From positions 1 through 60,825 of the forward strand of contig JBGQKM010000001.1 in assembly GCA_041499515.1 (NCBI GenBank): a stretch of DNA of 60,825 bases, read 5' to 3'. Under the pieces are notes generated by a model, which saw only the letters and a program-made list of their open reading frames with translations, was not told the origin of the DNA and did not search any database. How positions within the stretch are numbered: the first letter of the stretch is position 1; every line of letters begins with the position of its first letter. Source of the stretch: PALSA-1355 sp041499515 (GTDB taxonomy: Bacteria; Planctomycetota; Planctomycetia; Pirellulales; PALSA-1355). The position numbers and the translations under genes were made by a program. Shown piece by piece: positions 9,201 to 18,523 of this stretch.

Positions 9201-11543
9201 TCACTTCTTGCCCAGCAGACGCCTGGCCTCGTCCAACAGGAACTTGGCGTCCGAAAACGGCTCGTAGCTGACGTCGCGCCAGCGTAACAGCCCCTCGGCA
9301 TCGATCAAAAACATGCCGTGCAGGGGCATGTTCTCGAAATCGTCGTACGCCCGATACGTTTTGAAGACGCCCTGGTCCGCATCGGCCGCCAACGCAAACG
9401 GAATCGCCTCTGGGGCCGACAACTTCGCCAGCGAGGCCTTGAGCGAGTCGAGCGATTCGCTGCTGATGGCCACGATCGAAATCCCCGCGGCGGCGTATTC
9501 ACTGGTCATCGGCGCGAACTTATGAAGCTGTTCGACGCAGTGCAGACAGCCCGACCCCAAATAAAAAATCACGACGACCGGCTTGCCCCGGTATTGATCG
9601 AGCGAAACGGTGTTTCCCTCGGCGCCGGGCAAGGTCCAGCTCTCCGCGGGCGTGGGTTGCCAGCGAAACGGACCGAGGCTCTCCAGATCGGGACGCTGGC
9701 CCACGTCGGGCGCCGGCTCGCGCGGACCACGCCAGTCGGCCGGCAAATTCAGTTCCGCGGCGATCGGCTTGAGACGCTCGAAGACCGGCATGTCCAGATC
9801 CGCATTCGCCGCCAATGGACGCAACCTGGCGAACTCGGCCTGCGCTTCCGGCTTCTTGCCCGAGCGGTGCAGGACCTCCACTAGCACGGCCTGGGGATGG
9901 ACCTCGCCGGGGCCCTGCTCGACCGCCTGGCGTGCAAACGATTCGGCTTGCACGGAATCGCCGCACAGCGAAAAGAGGCGAGCCAGATAGTCCTTGTGAA
10001 ATCCGGAGGCGTCCTTGATTTTCTCGAACTCGGCGCGGGCCAGGACCAGGTTGTTGACCGCCACGGCCGCATGGCCTCGCAATTCGGCCAAGGTCGTCTC
10101 GATGTTTTGCAAGCCAGTGCCGTGCGAAACGAGCGCGTCGGCCATCGACTTGGCGATGTCCGATTCCGATTTCTTCTCTTTGCGAGCCTTGCTCTCGGCC
10201 TCGTCGGCGGCCGCATAACGGGCGGTCCGTTTTTCCTTGAGCATTTCCTCCAAGGCCGCAATCTGCTTGCGCCCCTCCTCGATGTTGCCCATCCCGAACC
10301 AGGCCAGACCCAACATCCGCGACCGCTTGACTTGCTCGCCGGCGTTGTTGCCGACGGGTTCCAGATATTGGGTCGTGCTGTAGGTCACGATGTCTTTCCA
10401 GCATTCGTATTGCACCAGCACGTCAGAGAGCCGTGCGTGCCCGTAGGCGGCGCTTGAGCCAAAGCGATCGGCGGTATTGAATTTCGGATGGCGGGGCAGC
10501 TCGATCATGTTGCGGGCCAAATCGACCGCGTCGTGGACCCGTCCTACCAGCGCCAGATCGCGAATCAGCCATTCGTTGTTGTGAGCATAATTGTGAATCT
10601 GGTCCGGCAACACGCCGTCGCGCATCGTGCGCGCGTGGTCCACGCGGGCCGAAGCTTCCTGCTGCCAGGCGGCGTCGGAGTAGCGGTGCAGTTTCGAATA
10701 GGTGTGGCCCGGCATGTGCCACATGTGGGCGATGCTCGGCGAGGTTTGTCCATTGAGCGACGCCGATACCAGCGCTCGCGCCGGTTTTTCATCGTCCCAC
10801 AGATGGATGCGGTAGTGGTGGGCGGGGTGCATCGGCTGGGCTTGAAACACCTGATCCAGAATGGCGTCGACCGCCTGGTGACTGGAGATCGGGATTTGCT
10901 TCTTGCCCTCGGTCATCCAACTGCCGTTCTTCCAGATCTGCAAGGCCAGAAACGCTTTGGCCTCGATGTCGTTCGGATCGTCCTGAACCAGCGATTCCAA
11001 ATCGCGAACGTATTTGCGTCGCAAGTCGGTGCTGTCGGCTCCGGCATAAGAAGCCGAGAGCGCGTCGATCCAAGCGGCTTCGCGCGGGCTGCAGCCGGCC
11101 TTTTTTTGCACGGCTCGCTCGATCAGTTTCTTGGCCCGCCGCTCGTTGTTGGTGTTGGCCATCGCCATTCCCCAATAGGCCATCGCACAATCGGGATCCA
11201 AACTGGCAACCTGGCGAAACGACCGCTCGGCCTCGAAATACCAAAAGCCGTGCAATTGACCAACGCCCTGATCGAAAAACTGCTGGGCCAGGGGATCCTT
11301 GGTCGTGACCGGAAAATGCACGTTGCCGGTGCCGCCCATCAAATACGCTTTCTGCCGCGGCCCCTCGTCAAACGCTTCGCCGTGCATCGAGTGGCCCGGC
11401 TGCAGGGCGGCCGGCGCACTAGCCGCCGGGGGACTCGCCGCCGCGCCGGCGACCGGTTTGGCGTCCCCTTCGGCGGCCGCGAGCGTTGCGAACGTACCGA
11501 TCCACGCACCGACCAACAGGAAGCCAGGCATGAGAAAGCGCAT
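9201..11543 (-). CDS. Secreted TPR protein with C-terminal peroxiredoxin/thioredoxin-like domain
   Basis: A 780-residue exported protein. I start at the ATG at 11543, preceded by gagg with a 7-bp gap, because it opens a clean signal peptide (FLMPGFLLVGAWIGTFATLAAA). Residues about 60-570 are helical and TPR-like, with HGFWYFEAERSFRQVASLDP and AMAYWGMAMANTNNERRAKK as recognisable helices plus several His-rich stretches (HPAHHYRIHLWDD, MWHMPGHTYSKLHRY). The last 150 residues form an AhpC/TSA-redoxin fold: KPVVVIFYLGSGCLHCVEQL contains a C-x-x-C (CLHC) pair at the thioredoxin active-site position, followed by GISIVAISSES. It probably acts in the periplasm in thiol redox chemistry; the partner is unknown. 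The 'GSGCLHC' active site differs from the usual CGPC or CPVC. Confidence 0.78.
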   Translation of the reverse strand: MRFLMPGFLLVGAWIGTFATLAAAEGDAKPVAGAAASPPAASAPAALQPGHSMHGEAFDEGPRQKAYLMGGTGNVHFPVTTKDPLAQQFFDQGVGQLHGFWYFEAERSFRQVASLDPDCAMAYWGMAMANTNNERRAKKLIERAVQKKAGCSPREAAWIDALSASYAGADSTDLRRKYVRDLESLVQDDPNDIEAKAFLALQIWKNGSWMTEGKKQIPISSHQAVDAILDQVFQAQPMHPAHHYRIHLWDDEKPARALVSASLNGQTSPSIAHMWHMPGHTYSKLHRYSDAAWQQEASARVDHARTMRDGVLPDQIHNYAHNNEWLIRDLALVGRVHDAVDLARNMIELPRHPKFNTADRFGSSAAYGHARLSDVLVQYECWKDIVTYSTTQYLEPVGNNAGEQVKRSRMLGLAWFGMGNIEEGRKQIAALEEMLKEKRTARYAAADEAESKARKEKKSESDIAKSMADALVSHGTGLQNIETTLAELRGHAAVAVNNLVLARAEFEKIKDASGFHKDYLARLFSLCGDSVQAESFARQAVEQGPGEVHPQAVLVEVLHRSGKKPEAQAEFARLRPLAANADLDMPVFERLKPIAAELNLPADWRGPREPAPDVGQRPDLESLGPFRWQPTPAESWTLPGAEGNTVSLDQYRGKPVVVIFYLGSGCLHCVEQLHKFAPMTSEYAAAGISIVAISSESLDSLKASLAKLSAPEAIPFALAADADQGVFKTYRAYDDFENMPLHGMFLIDAEGLLRWRDVSYEPFSDAKFLLDEARRLLGKK

Positions 11544-11739
11544 GGGGGCCTCGACCGGGAATGAGTTGTGAAGCATGGTTCAACCTTACCGGCCGCGCGG
11601 TGCGATTGCAACTCTCCCGCCCGGCGGACTCAACAAACCCGGACTCTCCGCGATATAATCCAGCGGGCGTGCCACGCCAAGGGGCGTCGCTTGCCGAGCG
11701 GTCGCGGCGCAGCCATCGATTCATTTTAAAGGGCCATCC

Positions 11740-12522
11740 ATGAGCGTTCTGGACCGGTTTCTGCTCACAGGTAAACGGCTTTTGATCACCGGCGGCAGCC
11801 GCGGGCTGGGCCGGGAAATGGCCCTGGCGATCGCCGAGGCCGGGGCCGACGTGATTCTCGTGGCCCGCGACCCGCAGAGCCTGCAGGCCACGGCCGACGA
11901 GATTCGCAAACTCGGCCGGCAGGCCTTTACGATCGAAGCCAACGTCGGCCAGCCGGAGACTTGCCAGGAGGCGTGCGAGCAGGCCTTACGCGACTATGCA
12001 CCGATCGACATCCTGATCAATAACGTCGGCGGGCGGCGGTTCAACATTCCGCTGGCGCAATTGCCGTTGGATAAGTGGCGGGAAATCATTGACTTGAACC
12101 TGACCAGCACTTTTCTGTGCACCAAGATCATCGGCGGCGCGATGCTGGCCCAAGGCCGTGGCGGACGGATCATCAACATCGCGTCGATCTCGGGCCTGAT
12201 CGCCAACCGCGGCATCGGCGGGCGGACGTATGAAACTTCCAAGGCGGCCGTGATTCACTTTACCCGCTCGACGGCCGCGGACTGGGCCCCCCACCAGGTG
12301 ACGGTCAATGCCATCTGCCCTGGCTTCTTCATGACCGAGCCCAACGTGCGCTGGTCGCAAGAACACCCCAAGCTGCTGGAAATGTACCGCGAGCAAATTC
12401 CCCAGGGCGATTTCGGCAAAGCCGAAGACCTGGGACCTCTGGCCGTGTATTTGGCCAGCGATGCCGCCCGATATGTTACCGGCGCAACGGTCGTGATCGA
12501 CGGCGGCTACACGCTGTGGTGA
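11740..12522 (+). CDS. SDR-family NAD(P)-dependent oxidoreductase
   Basis: A 260-residue classical short-chain dehydrogenase/reductase of normal length. The cofactor motif TGGSRGLG lies near residues 18-25, followed by the structural NNVGG motif. The catalytic Ser is in IINIASISG and the Tyr/Lys pair in YETSKAA (Y-x-x-x-K). The end, RYVTGATVVIDGGYTLW, is typical. The closest familiar group by eye is gluconate 5-dehydrogenase/3-oxoacyl-ACP reductase-like SDRs, but the substrate cannot be assigned. It is followed after 138 bp by a PIG-L deacetylase on the same strand. Confidence 0.92.
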   Translation: MSVLDRFLLTGKRLLITGGSRGLGREMALAIAEAGADVILVARDPQSLQATADEIRKLGRQAFTIEANVGQPETCQEACEQALRDYAPIDILINNVGGRRFNIPLAQLPLDKWREIIDLNLTSTFLCTKIIGGAMLAQGRGGRIINIASISGLIANRGIGGRTYETSKAAVIHFTRSTAADWAPHQVTVNAICPGFFMTEPNVRWSQEHPKLLEMYREQIPQGDFGKAEDLGPLAVYLASDAARYVTGATVVIDGGYTLW

Positions 12523-12660
12523 CCGGAAGATTGCGTCAAGCGCTCGATCGGTTGCTGGATTTCTGGCGGCCGGCGCTACTACAATAGACCCCGACGCGGC
12601 CGGCGCACGGGCGGCGTGCGTTTTTCTGGCGATCCCCTTGGCACACCCTGGAGTTCTGCT

Positions 12661-13584
12661 ATGACGGTTTGGAGCGCTTTTCGTGTTTTATTTGCGTTGG
12701 TTTTGGCGTTGTGCTCGCTGGCCCTGTGTTGTGCCCGCTCTGCCCTGGCCGAAGGCGCGGATGGCAAGCTGCGGATTATTTGTTTCGGCGCGCATCCGGA
12801 CGACGCCGAGTACAAGGCCGGCGGCGTGGCGGCCAAATGGGCCGCCCTGGGTCATCACGTCAAATTCGTTTCGGTCACCAACGGCGACATCGGCCATTGG
12901 CAAATCGCCGGCGGCCCGCTGGCGCAACGCCGCACGGCCGAGGTCAATCAAGCCGCCAAGGACCTGGGAATCGAATCCGAGGTGCTCGACATTCATGACG
13001 GCGAATTGCTGCCAACGCTGGAAAATCGCCGCACGATCACGCGACTGATTCGCAACTGGAAGGCCGACGTCGTGATGTCGCATCGGCCGAACGACTATCA
13101 CCCCGACCACCGCTACACGGGGGTGCTTGTGCAAGACGCCGCGTTCATGGTCACGGTGCCGTTTTTTTGCCCCGACACGCCGCCGCTGACAAACAACCCG
13201 GTGTTCTTCTACTACTCCGACGGATTCCAAAAACCCAATCCGTTCACGCCCGACGTGATCGTGTCGATTGACGATGCCTTCGCGAAGAAAATGAATGCCG
13301 TGCACTCGCTGCCCTCCCAGGTCTACGAAGGAGGCGCGTCGGGGTCGGAGGCCTTCGTGGCCGAGATCCCCAAGGACGACGCGGGACGCCGGGCCTGGGC
13401 CGTCAAGCACCACGGCGGGCGCTACGCCGCCGTCGCCGACAAGTATCGCGACGCGCTGCTGAAGTGGTATGGCCCGGATCGCGGCAAGGCGGTCAAATAT
13501 GCTGAAGCGTTCGAGATCTGCGAATACGGCCGCCGGCCCGCGGCGGATGAACTGAAAAAACTGTTTCCGTTCTTTTCGCCGTAG
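12661..13584 (+). CDS. Secreted PIG-L family deacetylase
   Basis: A 307-residue zinc-dependent N-acetylglucosamine deacetylase-like protein. The ATG at 12661 has a ggag site 7 bp upstream and opens a signal peptide (VLFALVLALCSLALCCARSALA), so the enzyme probably works outside the cytoplasm. The PIG-L zinc site is complete: AHPDDAE near the N-terminus (His, Asp, Asp) and HRPNDYHPDHRYTG downstream. PIG-L/LmbE enzymes remove acetyl groups from GlcNAc-containing conjugates. In planctomycetes secreted members are frequent; the sugar target is unknown. A palindromic repeat lies 27 bp after its stop. Confidence 0.9.
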   Translation: MTVWSAFRVLFALVLALCSLALCCARSALAEGADGKLRIICFGAHPDDAEYKAGGVAAKWAALGHHVKFVSVTNGDIGHWQIAGGPLAQRRTAEVNQAAKDLGIESEVLDIHDGELLPTLENRRTITRLIRNWKADVVMSHRPNDYHPDHRYTGVLVQDAAFMVTVPFFCPDTPPLTNNPVFFYYSDGFQKPNPFTPDVIVSIDDAFAKKMNAVHSLPSQVYEGGASGSEAFVAEIPKDDAGRRAWAVKHHGGRYAAVADKYRDALLKWYGPDRGKAVKYAEAFEICEYGRRPAADELKKLFPFFSP

Positions 13585-13610
13585 GAGCGGTTTCGGAACT
13601 GCTCAGAGAA

Positions 13611-13662
13611 GGGGGCAGTCCCATTTTGCTGCGAGCAAGAGCGCAAAATTGGGACAGTCCCC
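13611..13662. repeat. Palindromic intergenic repeat, copy A
   Basis: gggggcagtcccattttgc (from 13611) pairs with gcaaaattgggacagtcccc (to 13662) with one bulge and a mismatch. Each half also contains the quasi-palindrome GGGACnGTCCC. It lies between the convergent PIG-L and OmpH genes. The same layout occurs at 20.2 and 60.0 kb, so this is a dispersed family. Confidence 0.75.
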
Positions 13663-13681
13663 GCCGTTTCACGACGTCGCG

Positions 13682-14326
13682 TTATCGGGTCGCGCCTTTG
13701 GCCGGCTGCGGCGCTCGGGACGTGGCGGGCCCGGCCGCTTGCGCGCGGTGATTCATCGAATCGAGAATGGCCGGCGTGATCTCGGCTCCGCGCTGATAGA
13801 CAATCGGCTTCTGGATTTCTTGCAGAACGACGCGCGGGTCGGTCATTTCCTCCGGCGTCGGGTCGTAACGCAGCATGAGCTGAACGCCGTTGGCCTGCGC
13901 GTAGCGCGCCATTTCGTCCCGCAACTCGCGAGTCAACGAGTACATGACTTTGGTTTCGCCATCGCGGGTGTCGTTGGTGACTTTCTTGCCGTGCAATTCG
14001 AAATCGGCGCGCATCTTGAGCAACTTCTGTTCGAGTTCCTTGCGCTCTGGGGTGCCCGGGGGCAGTTTGCGCACCTCTTCGGTCAGTTGTTGACCTCGCT
14101 CGCCTTCCTTCTTCAGCTCTTCGCCCTTGGCCAGGTATTCCTTTTTCAGCGCGTCCATGGCTTTGTTGACGCGGACCGAGTTTTGGGTGATCGAAGTCAT
14201 GTTCACCAGCGCGACGCCGTTGGGCGGCGGGGCGGTGATGCCGTTGCGCTGAGCGGAAATTTGCGATATGGCCAGCAGCCCAACGCAGCCAACCACGGCG
14301 ACGGCGGCAATCAGGGGGATTCTCAT
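13682..14326 (-). CDS. OmpH/Skp-family periplasmic chaperone
   Basis: A 214-residue exported protein. I start at the ATG at 14326 because it opens a signal/anchor segment (LIAAVAVVGCVGLLAISQIS) and has a ggagtg site upstream; the longer in-frame extension lacks these features. ALVNMTSITQNSVRVNKAMD followed by a long charged helical region (KKEYLAKGEELKKEGERGQQ) is the OmpH/Skp layout: a small beta domain with coiled-coil tentacles. Skp is known to hold unfolded outer-membrane proteins in the periplasm. The C-terminal 30 residues are Pro/Ala-rich and extra. No bamA, lpxD or fabZ neighbour is present, unlike in proteobacteria. Confidence 0.82.
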   Translation of the reverse strand: MRIPLIAAVAVVGCVGLLAISQISAQRNGITAPPPNGVALVNMTSITQNSVRVNKAMDALKKEYLAKGEELKKEGERGQQLTEEVRKLPPGTPERKELEQKLLKMRADFELHGKKVTNDTRDGETKVMYSLTRELRDEMARYAQANGVQLMLRYDPTPEEMTDPRVVLQEIQKPIVYQRGAEITPAILDSMNHRAQAAGPATSRAPQPAKGATR

Positions 14327-14637
14327 GTTCTCGGCACTCCTTGCTCGGCCACTCTGAGGGAAGACCGCAAATCGCGCGTGCCTCCTGCACTCGGCAAAAT
14401 TTGCGGGCGGTATTCTGCCAGCATTTGGAATCTGGGTAAAGACCAAATCCCCCCTTAAGCCCTCATTTGCTGCTTCTTTTTGACGAGCAAAAAGAATTAA
14501 AAAACCTTAAGCCGTGTTTTTGACGCGCCAAGAACTTATTGTTGCATTCGAGATTCTCGGATATTCTGGATCACGAGGGGCATCGTTCCGTCATGCGTTG
14601 GGTCACTCAGGACCCAGCGTTCAGGACAGAGGCAGCC

Positions 14638-16629
14638 ATGAGACCATCTTCTTGCATGCGCCGACATGCGTTGTTTTCTGGCACCTGGGGTGCCACATTT
14701 CGCGCAAAGACGCTCAGCGTCGAACCGCTGGAAACGCGAACCCTGCTCTCGGCCAGTTCGATTTTGGACTCGATTTTCGCGAATCCCGTGGTCTCCAACG
14801 CGGCCCAGGTCACGAATTCAATTCCCACCGGCTACACGCCCAGCCAGATTCGCAGCGCGTATGGCTTCGACAAGATCTCGTTTGGCAACGGCGCCGTGCA
14901 CGGGGACGGAAGCGGACAAACCATCGCGATCGTCGATGCCTACAACGACCCCAACATCGCCAGCGATCTGCAGGTCTTCGACCAGAAGTTCGGGATCTCC
15001 GACCCGCCGAGTTTTACCAAAGTCAATCAAACCGGCGGCGCCTCGATGCCGCAGACCAGTTCCGGTTGGTCGGAAGAAATCGCGCTGGACGTGGAATGGG
15101 CGCACGCCATCGCTCCCAAGGCAAACATCTTGCTGGTCGAGGCCAGTTCCAATTCGCTCAACAATCTATTGCAAGCCGTCGACACGGCCCGCTCGTGGTC
15201 CGGTGTTTCGGTGGTCTCGATGAGTTGGGGCAGCGGAGAGTTTTCCGGCGAGACCGCTTCGGACCAACACTTCACCACGCCCAGCGGCCACGCCGGGGTC
15301 ACGTTCCTGGCCTCGGCCGGCGACAACGGCGCGCAAGCCGAGTGGCCGGCCATCTCGCCCAACGTCGGCTCTGTCGGCGGCACGTCGTTGAGCGTGTCGG
15401 GCGGCAACTACGGCGGCGAATCGGCCTGGAGCGGCAGTGGCGGCGGATCGAGCAGTTTTGAATCCGAGCCGACCTATCAATCGGCGGTGCAAAGCACCGG
15501 CAGGCGCACCGGCCCCGACGTGGCCTACAACGCCAACCCCAACACCGGTTTTGCCGTCTACGACAGTGTTGCGACCGGTGGACAGAGCGGATGGTTCGAG
15601 ATTGGCGGGACCAGCGCCGGCGCGCCGCAATGGGCGGCCCTGTTTGCCATCGCCGACCAAGGGCGCGCGCTAGCCGGCCAAGGATCGATCGCCAATGGCC
15701 AAAGCCAACTCTACAAACTCTCCAGCTCCGATTTCCACGACATTACCAGCGGCAGCAACGGCAATTCGGCCCGGGCCGGTTACGACCTCGTCACCGGGCG
15801 CGGCGCTCCAGTGGCCAATCTGGTCGTGGCGGACCTGGTCTCCGGCGCGACCGCCACAACCAATCCCAATCCGCCGACCTCGACTCCGACACAGCCCGCG
15901 CCGCCAACGCAGCATCACTATCACATTTACTACGAGATCATCTATATCGGTGGTCGGTACTGGCTCGTGGAGATTATTTCTTACAGCGCCGTGAACGCTT
16001 CGCAACCGGATGACATCTCTCAAGGCTTGGCGCAGGTGAACACGGCCTTGGCGGATGCCGGCACGACTTCCAACGTGCAAGCGGCGAACACGGCGCCCGC
16101 GGCCAGCGATTTCACCGGCTCACCATCGAGCCCGCTGACGCCTTCGCTGACGACAACGACTTTGGCCATGGCGCCTCAGGCCGGCGGCGCCGCGGGCAGC
16201 CTGGTCACCACGAACGACGCGGCAGGAACCCAGGATTCGCCCAGCATCCCGGGAATGAACCCGAGCAGCCCGACCAACGATGCGCCGGTCGAGAAGGACG
16301 GTGAAGCCCCCACGCTCTATCTGCCGGCGACCGAAGCCGTGATACCTACAGCCGGAATCCAACGCACATCAATATCACGGCCGGTCGGCCTTGCGGCCGT
16401 TTCGGGCCTTGCGCTGGACGCGTGTCTGGCGGACAGCGATTGGGTCGCGGGGCTTGGAGAAGTTTTGGTTGACATCCCCGATATCGTGTTTGCAAGAACC
16501 GACTATGACCTGCTGGGGCTGGCCCTCGGCCTGGCGATTGCCGCCAATGTTGGCCGCAGACCCATGGACGTCCAACCCCGCTCGGCGGTCAAACCGCGCC
16601 GCCAATTGTGCCGCCTCGATCGCAACTGA
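14638..16629 (+). CDS. Sedolisin (S53) serine-carboxyl peptidase with LEPR-XLL motif
   Basis: A 663-residue secreted protease. I start at ATG 14638, which has agagg 6 bp upstream. The N-terminus carries VEPLETRTLLSA, a planctomycete LEPR-XLL motif usually seen on very large surface proteins. The S53 catalytic set is visible: E147 and D151 in SEEIALDVEW, the oxyanion Asp in FLASAGDNGA, and Ser326 in GGTSAGAPQWAALFA. SGWSEEI, GDGSGQTIAIVDAYNDPNI and VGSVGGTSL also match the family. Sedolisins cleave at acidic pH and need Ca2+; the usual large prodomain is absent, since the catalytic domain begins near residue 70. After residue 400 comes a Thr/Pro/Asn-rich tail of about 250 residues of unknown role. 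Confidence 0.88.
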   Translation: MRPSSCMRRHALFSGTWGATFRAKTLSVEPLETRTLLSASSILDSIFANPVVSNAAQVTNSIPTGYTPSQIRSAYGFDKISFGNGAVHGDGSGQTIAIVDAYNDPNIASDLQVFDQKFGISDPPSFTKVNQTGGASMPQTSSGWSEEIALDVEWAHAIAPKANILLVEASSNSLNNLLQAVDTARSWSGVSVVSMSWGSGEFSGETASDQHFTTPSGHAGVTFLASAGDNGAQAEWPAISPNVGSVGGTSLSVSGGNYGGESAWSGSGGGSSSFESEPTYQSAVQSTGRRTGPDVAYNANPNTGFAVYDSVATGGQSGWFEIGGTSAGAPQWAALFAIADQGRALAGQGSIANGQSQLYKLSSSDFHDITSGSNGNSARAGYDLVTGRGAPVANLVVADLVSGATATTNPNPPTSTPTQPAPPTQHHYHIYYEIIYIGGRYWLVEIISYSAVNASQPDDISQGLAQVNTALADAGTTSNVQAANTAPAASDFTGSPSSPLTPSLTTTTLAMAPQAGGAAGSLVTTNDAAGTQDSPSIPGMNPSSPTNDAPVEKDGEAPTLYLPATEAVIPTAGIQRTSISRPVGLAAVSGLALDACLADSDWVAGLGEVLVDIPDIVFARTDYDLLGLALGLAIAANVGRRPMDVQPRSAVKPRRQLCRLDRN

Positions 16630-16886
16630 ACGCCGGCCTCGGGCGTCATTGCTGCTGCCGCTCGCTGTCCGGCTCTCTTCACGTGCCCAATCCATCGGGG
16701 AGGGTTCGGGTAGATCGAGTGTCATGCGCGGCGGTATACTATCTGGTGAGCCGTGGCTTCATTTTGGGACGGCGGGACTCTAAGGATTCCGGCGGCGGCC
16801 CTCGACAACCGTCGTAAATAAAGCCGCCGCGGATATCCCATCTGCGGCAGAACCGTCACTAGCCACCCATCGTTTACCGCACACGC

Positions 16887-18470
16887 ATGTCCAGCCAGAC
16901 TGCCGCCGCCAACACGTACGACGAAGTGCCCTTTCCGCGGCAGCCGTTGCCGCAGGCGCATCCCGACCGGCTGGCCACCGTGGCGCGGTTATTCGGCATG
17001 CGCACGCAGCCGATCGATCGCTGCCGCGTGCTGGAACTGGGCTGCGCCACGGGCAGCAACCTGGTCCCCATGGCCGAGCGGCACCCGCAAAGCACGTTCG
17101 TGGGGATCGACTATTCGGAGCGTCAAATTGCCGAGGGACGCCGCGCGATCGAGGCCCTGGGCTTGAAGAATATCGAGCTGCGTCACGTGAATATCATGGA
17201 CGTTGACGACACGCTGGGCCTATTCGATTACATCATCGCGCACGGCGTGCTTTCGTGGGTTGCCCCCGACGTGCAGGAAATGGTTCTGTCGATTTGCAAG
17301 TCGCGATTGAATCCCCAGGGCGTGGCGTATCTGAGTTACAACATTTATCCGGGCTGGCATCTGCGAAACGTGATTCGAGAATTGGTCTTCGGCGGTGGCG
17401 CGACCGAGCAGAGCGCGGCGCATCGCATTGCGCGATCGCGTCGGATACTCGAGTTTTTCTCCGCCACCCTGAACGATGATCCGGCGCCCTATAGTCGGTT
17501 GTTCAAAAATGAGATCGATGCGGTGCTGCGGCAGCCCGATGGTTATCTGTACCACGAGTATCTCGAAGACGAGAACCACCCGCTTTACTTTCACGAGTTC
17601 GTGGCCCGCGCGGAGGCCCATCAATTGCAGTACTTGGGCGATGCCACGCCGGCAAGGATGTTCACGAGCAATTTTCCCCCGCCGGTCGAGCAAAACCTGC
17701 TGTTGATGTCCAACGACGTAGTCTCGATCGAGCAGCACATCGATTTGCTGAAGAATCGTGCGTTTCGCCAATCGCTTTTTTGCCATCAAGAAATATCGCT
17801 GTCGCGGAGAATCACGCCGGCCAACCTGGTTGGGCTGCGTTTCGCCGGCAAACTTCGGCCCGAGCGCGAAGTTCCCGACTTCCAATCCACGGCGTTCGAA
17901 AAGTTCGTGGCGCCCAGCGGAGCGACGATTTCCAGCCCCTCGCCGCTGGTGAAGGCCGCGCTGTTTCACGTGAACTCGAAGTGGCCAGGCTCGGTCTCGT
18001 TCGACGAGTTGATTGCGGTCGCCGCGGTGCGGCTGGGTTCCAAGGAACATCCCGGTCCGATTTCGCCGGAGGATCTGACAAACCTCGGACATAATCTCGT
18101 GCAATGCCTGGCCAGCGGCCTGATCGAAGCGTACAGCGAGGCGGATGGCTTCGTTACGACCATCAGTCGCTGTCCGCGAGCCGGTCGTGTGGCACGGATG
18201 CAGGCTTACGAGGGCCCCAACGTGACGAATCGGCGCCACGAGCCGGTGGTGCTCGACGAGGTTTCGAAGAATTTGCTGCACTACCTCGACGGCGAACACG
18301 ATCGTGAGTCGCTGATGAAGATCCTGATCGAAGCCGTGAATCGGGGAGAATTGTCGATTTTGAAGAACGGAATCCCCGCCAGCCGTGGCGAGGCGGTGGC
18401 TGACATGCTCGAGATCGCCTTGGAGCAAAGCATCGTCCACCTTGCATTGCAGGCCTTATTGGTCGCCTGA
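16887..18470 (+). CDS. SAM-dependent methyltransferase with regulatory domain, paralogue 1
   Basis: A 527-residue cytoplasmic protein. Residues 1-160 are a class I methyltransferase fold: motif I VLELGCATGSNLVPMA (48-63), an acidic residue ending strand 2 (FVGIDYS) and DYIIAHGVLSWV for motif IV/post-II. The remaining roughly 350 residues match the layout of methyltransferase regulatory domain proteins (MethyTransf_Reg type), starting near YLSYNIYPGWHLRNVIRELV. The N-terminal NTYDEVPFPRQPLPQAHPDR is a family signature. Substrate unknown. A close paralogue follows 53 bp downstream on the same strand, evidently a tandem duplication. Confidence 0.88.
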   Translation: MSSQTAAANTYDEVPFPRQPLPQAHPDRLATVARLFGMRTQPIDRCRVLELGCATGSNLVPMAERHPQSTFVGIDYSERQIAEGRRAIEALGLKNIELRHVNIMDVDDTLGLFDYIIAHGVLSWVAPDVQEMVLSICKSRLNPQGVAYLSYNIYPGWHLRNVIRELVFGGGATEQSAAHRIARSRRILEFFSATLNDDPAPYSRLFKNEIDAVLRQPDGYLYHEYLEDENHPLYFHEFVARAEAHQLQYLGDATPARMFTSNFPPPVEQNLLLMSNDVVSIEQHIDLLKNRAFRQSLFCHQEISLSRRITPANLVGLRFAGKLRPEREVPDFQSTAFEKFVAPSGATISSPSPLVKAALFHVNSKWPGSVSFDELIAVAAVRLGSKEHPGPISPEDLTNLGHNLVQCLASGLIEAYSEADGFVTTISRCPRAGRVARMQAYEGPNVTNRRHEPVVLDEVSKNLLHYLDGEHDRESLMKILIEAVNRGELSILKNGIPASRGEAVADMLEIALEQSIVHLALQALLVA

Positions 18471-18523
18471 CAAACATTAATCTCTGCCGGATGGCAAGCG
18501 CACCTTTTAGCAGTTTCCTATTC

